Below, piece by piece: positions 60,494 through 64,000 of a stretch of DNA of 64,000 nt. Both the position numbers and the translations under genes were made by a program. The stretch covers positions 1 through 64,000 of the forward strand of contig CAIYPP010000113.1 of assembly GCA_903928115.1 (NCBI GenBank), read 5' to 3'. This stretch comes from an uncultured Planctomycetota bacterium (lineage in GTDB: Bacteria; Planctomycetota; UBA1135; GCA-002686595). The notes under the pieces are model-generated. The model ran no database searches. It was not told the origin of the DNA and worked only from the letters and a program-made list of their open reading frames with translations. The stretch's first letter is position 1. Each line of letters begins with the position of its first letter.

Positions 60494-62914
60494 ATGAACC
60501 TCCAACTCGTCCTCCTCGCCCTCCTCGCGCCCCTCGCGCCCCTCGCCACCGCTCGCCCGAGCGAGCCCGCCGCGGCGTCGAACGCCGGGGCTGCACAGGG
60601 CCGCGTGATCGTGCTCGGATTCGACGGCGCCGACGGCCGCACCGTGGCCGAGATGATGGACAAGGGCGAGCTGCCCAATCTCGCCAAGCTGCGGGCCGAG
60701 GGCACCTTTGCGCCGCTCGGTACCACCGACCCGGCCGAGTCGCCGGTGGCGTGGGCCTCGCTCAACTCCGGCCGCAACCCGGCGGAGACCGCGATCCCCG
60801 GCTTCGTCGTGCGCACGTTCTCGCCCGTCCCGGCGATCGGCGACAACCCCTACAAGGGCAAGTTGGGGCCGAGCCCGACGAAGGGCTTCGCCGAAGACGG
60901 CGTGCAGGTCCGAATCGAGGACTTGCCGACGCCGATCCCCAGCTGGAGTCCGGCCGTCTTCGCGGCCGCGGTCGGCGGTGGCGGCTTCCTCGTGTTCCTG
61001 CTCGTGTTCGGCGCGCTGCTGCGCCTCAAGGCGCGTCCGACGCTCGTGCTCTCTGGCGTGCTCGGGCTCGTCGGCGCGTGGGGCGGTTTCACGCTGCGTG
61101 GCTACCTCCCCGAGACGATCCCCGTCGTGAAGAACCCGCTGCAGGCCGCGCCTTTCTGGGAGCTCGCGGCGCAGGCAGGGATTCCTTCGCGCGTGATCGA
61201 CGGCCAGCAGGTGTGGGATCGCGAGCCCGTGTCGGGGGCGAAGGTGCTGTGCGGGCTCGGCGTGCCCGACGCGCGCGGCAGCTACATGAACTACACGATC
61301 TACACGACCGACGAGCTGTTCTTCGGGCGTACGTTGCTCGACGCGGGCGTCGACACCGGCTCCGGCGGCTACAAGCTGCGCGTCGACGAGGTCGAAGGCG
61401 TGATCGAGTCGGTCGTCTACGGTCCGATGAACTTCTGGGCCGTGGGCGCGCAGCAGGAAGAGCTCGCCGCGATCGCGCGCGAGCGCGACGAGCAACCCAA
61501 CATGCCCTTCAAGAAGAGCATGGAGCTCGAAGACCGTGCGCAGGCGCTGGAGACGGCGCTCAAGACGCCGGTGACGCTGCCCCTGCGCGTGCGACGCCTC
61601 GACAACGCGGCCGAGGTCGCGATCGGCACGCAGACGCAGACGATCGCCGAGGGCGCGTGGTCCGACTGGTTCCGCCTCACCTTCGAGATCAATCCGCTGC
61701 TCAAGGTGCACGCGCTCACGCGCGTCAAGGTGGTCTCGCTGCACAAGCCGAACTTCGAGCTGTACCTCAACACGATCGAGATCGACCCCGCGCGTCCTCC
61801 GTTCTGGCAGCCGATCTCGCAGCCGCCCGAGTTCGCGGCGGAGCTCGCCACCGCGTGCGGCAGCTTCGAGACCGTCGGCTGGGCCTGCCTGACGCACCCC
61901 TTCAAGGACAAGGTGGTCGACGCGGTCACGTTCCTGCAGGACATCGAGTTCACCACCCAGTGGCGCGAGAAGCTCGTCTACGACGGGCTCGCGCGCGACG
62001 ACTGGCGGCTGTTCGTGGGCATCTTCAGCGAGTGCGACCGCGTACAGCACATGATGTACCAGTACTACGACCCCGAGCACCCGCTGTACGACGCCGAGAA
62101 GGCCGCGACGAAGGTGCGCTTCTACGGCGAGGAGATCACGCTCGCGCAGGCGATCCCTGCGGTGTTCCGCAAGATCGACGCGATCGTCGGCAAGGTGCTC
62201 GCGCAGTACGTGCGGCCGGAGGACACGCTCATCCTGTGCGCCGACCACGGCTTCCAGTCGTTCCGCCATCAGGTGCACCTCAACAACTGGCTCGCGCAGG
62301 AGGGCTACCTCGTCGCGCGGCCCGACGCCAAGAGCTTCACGATGCTCGGGAGCTACGTCGACTGGTCGAAGACGCGGGCCTACGCGCTCGGGCTGGGCTC
62401 GATCTTCATCAACACGAAGGGCGCGCGCACGACGCTCGGCGGCAAGGAGCTCGTCTCCGAGGTCGGCAGCGTCGAGCCCGCGGAGCGCGAGGCGCTCGCG
62501 CGCGAGATCATCGCCAAGCTCAAGGCGGCTCGCGATCCGCGCACGGGCGAGCTTCTGTGCTCCGAGGCGACCTTCGTGAGCGATGTCCACCGCGGACCGC
62601 ATCAGGATCTCGAGGCGGACATCTCCGTCGGCTTCGCGGCGAACTATCGCGTGTCGTGGGCCACCTCGAGCGGCTCGCTCTCGATGAAGGCTGGCGCGCC
62701 GGGGCCGTTCGTCGTGCCCAACGACAAGGACTGGTCGGGCGACCACGTCTCCGTCGACACGGACCTCGTGCGCGGGATCTTCTTCTGCAATCGGCGCTGC
62801 GAGGTGCCGGCGCAGGGCATGGACCTCCTGCACATGGCGCCGACGGTGCTCGCTCTGCTCGGCGTGCCGATCCCTCAGGAACTCGACCTCCCTGCCGTCG
62901 CGGTGCAGCGATGA
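60494..62914 (+). CDS. Alkaline-phosphatase-superfamily hydrolase with membrane insertion
   Basis: The 806-residue product has a signal peptide (LVLLALLAPLAPLATA). The catalytic fold shows VIVLGFDGADGRT (metal Asp44), DPAESPVAWASLNSG (nucleophile region, Ser83 the likeliest), SECDRVQHMMYQYYD, and LILCADHGFQSFRHQVHLN (later Asp/His metal ligands). This fits type I phosphodiesterase/nucleotide pyrophosphatase-like enzymes. Unusually, two membrane helices (about residues 154-177 and 183-201, joined by RLKARPT) are inserted after the nucleophile, so both catalytic parts lie outside with the insert anchoring them. Its stop overlaps the rhodanese start in ATGA. Confidence 0.75.
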   Translation: MNLQLVLLALLAPLAPLATARPSEPAAASNAGAAQGRVIVLGFDGADGRTVAEMMDKGELPNLAKLRAEGTFAPLGTTDPAESPVAWASLNSGRNPAETAIPGFVVRTFSPVPAIGDNPYKGKLGPSPTKGFAEDGVQVRIEDLPTPIPSWSPAVFAAAVGGGGFLVFLLVFGALLRLKARPTLVLSGVLGLVGAWGGFTLRGYLPETIPVVKNPLQAAPFWELAAQAGIPSRVIDGQQVWDREPVSGAKVLCGLGVPDARGSYMNYTIYTTDELFFGRTLLDAGVDTGSGGYKLRVDEVEGVIESVVYGPMNFWAVGAQQEELAAIARERDEQPNMPFKKSMELEDRAQALETALKTPVTLPLRVRRLDNAAEVAIGTQTQTIAEGAWSDWFRLTFEINPLLKVHALTRVKVVSLHKPNFELYLNTIEIDPARPPFWQPISQPPEFAAELATACGSFETVGWACLTHPFKDKVVDAVTFLQDIEFTTQWREKLVYDGLARDDWRLFVGIFSECDRVQHMMYQYYDPEHPLYDAEKAATKVRFYGEEITLAQAIPAVFRKIDAIVGKVLAQYVRPEDTLILCADHGFQSFRHQVHLNNWLAQEGYLVARPDAKSFTMLGSYVDWSKTRAYALGLGSIFINTKGARTTLGGKELVSEVGSVEPAEREALAREIIAKLKAARDPRTGELLCSEATFVSDVHRGPHQDLEADISVGFAANYRVSWATSSGSLSMKAGAPGPFVVPNDKDWSGDHVSVDTDLVRGIFFCNRRCEVPAQGMDLLHMAPTVLALLGVPIPQELDLPAVAVQR

Positions 62915-63234
62915 GCTTCGGACGCATCCTGCCCGCGGAGCTCTCGGCCCGCCTGCGCGCGGGGGACAAGCTCGTGCTGCTCGACGTGCGCGAGCCGGAC
63001 GAGCTCGCGATCTGCTCGCTCCCGGGCGCGACGGAAATCCCGATGGGTCAGGTCGCCCAGCGGCGTGGGGAGCTCGACCCCGAAGCGGAGATCGTGTGCA
63101 TCTGCCACCACGGTGTGCGCAGCGCCCGCGTGGCGGGGTACCTCGCCTCGCAGGGCTTCCCGCGCGTCCTCAACATGGTCGGCGGGATCGACCGCTGGGC
63201 CGAGGACGTCGACCGCGGCATGCGGCGCTACTGA
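62911..63234 (+). CDS. Rhodanese-domain protein
   Basis: The 107-residue single rhodanese domain has KLVLLDVREPDELAICSLPGA, then EIVCICHHGVRSARVAGYL with active-site Cys65 in a CHHGVRS loop, and VLNMVGGIDRWAED at the end. Rhodaneses carry persulfide sulfur to acceptors. Its ATG overlaps the stop of the phosphatase-family gene, so the pair are translationally linked; the functional connection is unknown. Confidence 0.88.
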   Translation: MSFGRILPAELSARLRAGDKLVLLDVREPDELAICSLPGATEIPMGQVAQRRGELDPEAEIVCICHHGVRSARVAGYLASQGFPRVLNMVGGIDRWAEDVDRGMRRY

Positions 63235-63932
63235 GAGCCCGACGCGCCTTTTCGAGCGCTTTCGAACCACGCCGCCGAGCGCTCGCGCTCGCGGAGGGGG
63301 TCTCCTTCGGTCTGAGCGAGCGCACGGCGCTCCTCGCAAGGCGCTCTACGCCGCAAGGAAGGCACTCCCGGCGCTCGCTCCTTTCAGGATCGGCCTTGGC
63401 ACGGCGTCTGCTCGTGGCCGGAGCGCCCCGCTCCACGCGTTGCGCGCCCTCGGCGCGAAGCCCGCGGAGGGGAAACCGGAAAAATCTTCCTTCGTTCGGC
63501 CGAGCGGCCCGGCTCCTCCCTTGCCGTCGGATCCGCTGGAGCCTCGCTCGGAGACAAGAACGGAACAATCCACCCCCCTTGGACCGCCGCTCACGCGGTT
63601 CTACGAGGGGGGCCAAGAGTTGGTGGTGTGGGACCCGCCAATTCGCGCGCCTGCGGCGGGGGCTGCGGGCGCGCACCTTTTCGGGGCCTCTCCTTCGGGC
63701 GAGGCCCCGTTCCTTTTGCCGAGCGGCCCCGCTCCTTTTCGCCGACCGGCGCCCTTCCTATCGCCGACCGGCTGGGAGGCTCGTGCCGACTCCGCGGCCG
63801 GCTGCGCGCGGTTCTGGAAGGCCCGCGCGGCGTTGCTAGACTCTCGCCCTCACTCACGAGACGCAGGCAGGCGTTGGGCTAGTTGGCCCCCTGCGCTGCG
63901 TTCGAGCCACCCCCGTCGGCCCTGCATCGAGC
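63235..63932. other. Non-coding stretch with possible structured RNA
   Basis: No convincing protein gene is visible in 698 bases. At 63570-63626, three helices can nest: CCACC/GGTGG (63570-63574 with 63622-63626), CTTGG/CCAAG (63578-63582 with 63613-63617), and ACCGC/GCGGT (63583-63587 with 63595-63599) on a 7-base loop. An alternative 7-base pairing (CCCCCCT 63573-63579 with AGGGGGG 63606-63612) would compete. A terminator-like hairpin follows at 63682. I match it to no known RNA family, and the high GC content makes chance pairing easy. Confidence 0.3.
63682..63716 (+). terminator. Candidate intrinsic terminator
   Basis: A 9-base perfect stem (CGGGGCCTC 63682-63690 with GAGGCCCCG 63701-63709) with a 10-base TCCTTCGGGC loop is followed by TTCCTTTT. 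It would end a transcript crossing the non-coding stretch, or read-through from the rhodanese gene. The tail is weaker than at the HU terminators. Confidence 0.45.
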
Positions 63933-64000
63933 ATGACTCACCCCGCTCTGATCGAACGTATCACCCGCTCGCTCGCCTACATGCTCCGCCACCAGCCGGA
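63933..64000 (+). CDS. kptA: RNA 2'-phosphotransferase, N-terminal end (partial)
   Basis: ATG 63933 opens 22 codons before the window ends: MTHPALIERITRSLAYMLRHQP. The segment ITRSLAYMLRHQP matches the conserved start of Tpt1/KptA (xxLSxxLSYxLRHxP), which removes the 2'-phosphate left by tRNA-ligase-type splicing by transferring it to NAD. Bacterial KptA has no known splicing role. The body lies beyond the window, so the call rests on this motif alone. Confidence 0.6.
   Translation, partial: MTHPALIERITRSLAYMLRHQP

Noticed and set aside
63738-63774. Direct repeat CGCCGACCGGC about 23 bases apart before kptA
   Set aside because: It is only 11 bases and two copies in very GC-rich sequence, with no sign of a longer unit.
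1-64000. CRISPR array, insertion sequences, prophage or integrative element
   Set aside because: There are no regularly spaced repeats, no transposase or integrase genes, no terminal repeats, and base composition looks uniform by eye.

Overview
The window is a very GC-rich, densely coded bacterial chromosome segment of about 52 protein genes. I found no rRNA, tRNA, CRISPR array, transposase or phage gene. The most likely source is a Planctomycetota-like bacterium. This is an inference from several signs: a lipoprotein at 54418-57114 carries a Cys-containing C-terminal domain of a kind I associate with secreted planctomycete proteins; lipoproteins and sulfatase-fold enzymes are abundant; menaquinone is made by the futalosine route; GTG starts are frequent; and many genes overlap the previous stop by 4 bases. 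Archaeal or eukaryal-type enzymes (DNA topoisomerase VI, Pus10, KptA/Tpt1, GRS1-type glycyl-tRNA synthetase) sit among ordinary bacterial genes.

Layout. 1-4.6 kb: the end of an RluA-type pseudouridine synthase, a secreted nuclease, an enzyme I (PTS) homologue with a degraded PEP site, homoserine kinase, and a tiny protein resembling the last domain of an aminotransferase. 4.9-12.5 kb: two related methyltransferases around TrmB, a MauE-type membrane protein with a thioredoxin-like domain plus a lipoprotein carrying the same domain, dihydrouridine synthase, dihydropteroate synthase and an ADP/ATP-carrier-like transporter. 12.5-20 kb: a coherent peptide-use cluster (dipeptidyl peptidase lipoprotein, POT peptide transporter, Xaa-Pro dipeptidase, small hydrolase) next to an M64 peptidase. 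20-23 kb: fructose-1,6-bisphosphatase, a secreted two-domain protein, and an HU protein flanked by two strong terminators.

23.5-29 kb: a topoisomerase VI operon (B, A, small membrane protein), divergent from a TPR protein. 29-39 kb: menaquinone genes mqnA and mqnC-mqnE, a second RluA enzyme, an rRNA methyltransferase, an ATP-grasp enzyme, an HRDC protein and glycyl-tRNA synthetase. 39.5-46 kb: a minor-pilin-like cluster (three pilin-type proteins and a HEAT-repeat protein) facing a large beta-propeller lipoprotein. 46-53 kb: a UDP-galactopyranose-mutase-like flavoprotein, a divergent RNase HII, Lgt, and a two-gene dolichol-phosphate-mannose-synthase-like/membrane glycosyltransferase pair.

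52.5-64 kb: a short Pus10, a membrane protein, the propeller lipoprotein, two alkaline-phosphatase-superfamily enzymes, a FabZ-like dehydratase, a regulatory-domain membrane protein, a rhodanese, a 700-base non-coding stretch with possible RNA structure, and the start of KptA.

How the genes fit together: Lgt supports the many lipoproteins here. The Xaa-Pro cluster forms a path from outside the cell to free amino acids. MqnA, MqnE and MqnC are successive steps to menaquinone. Several RNA-modifying enzymes (two RluA, Dus, TrmB, an RlmI-like methylase, Pus10, KptA) are scattered rather than in one operon. No single new defence or mobile system is visible. The most interesting items are the enzyme I homologue without its PEP-site residues, the duplicated MauE/lipoprotein thiol domain, topoisomerase VI, and the minimal Pus10.
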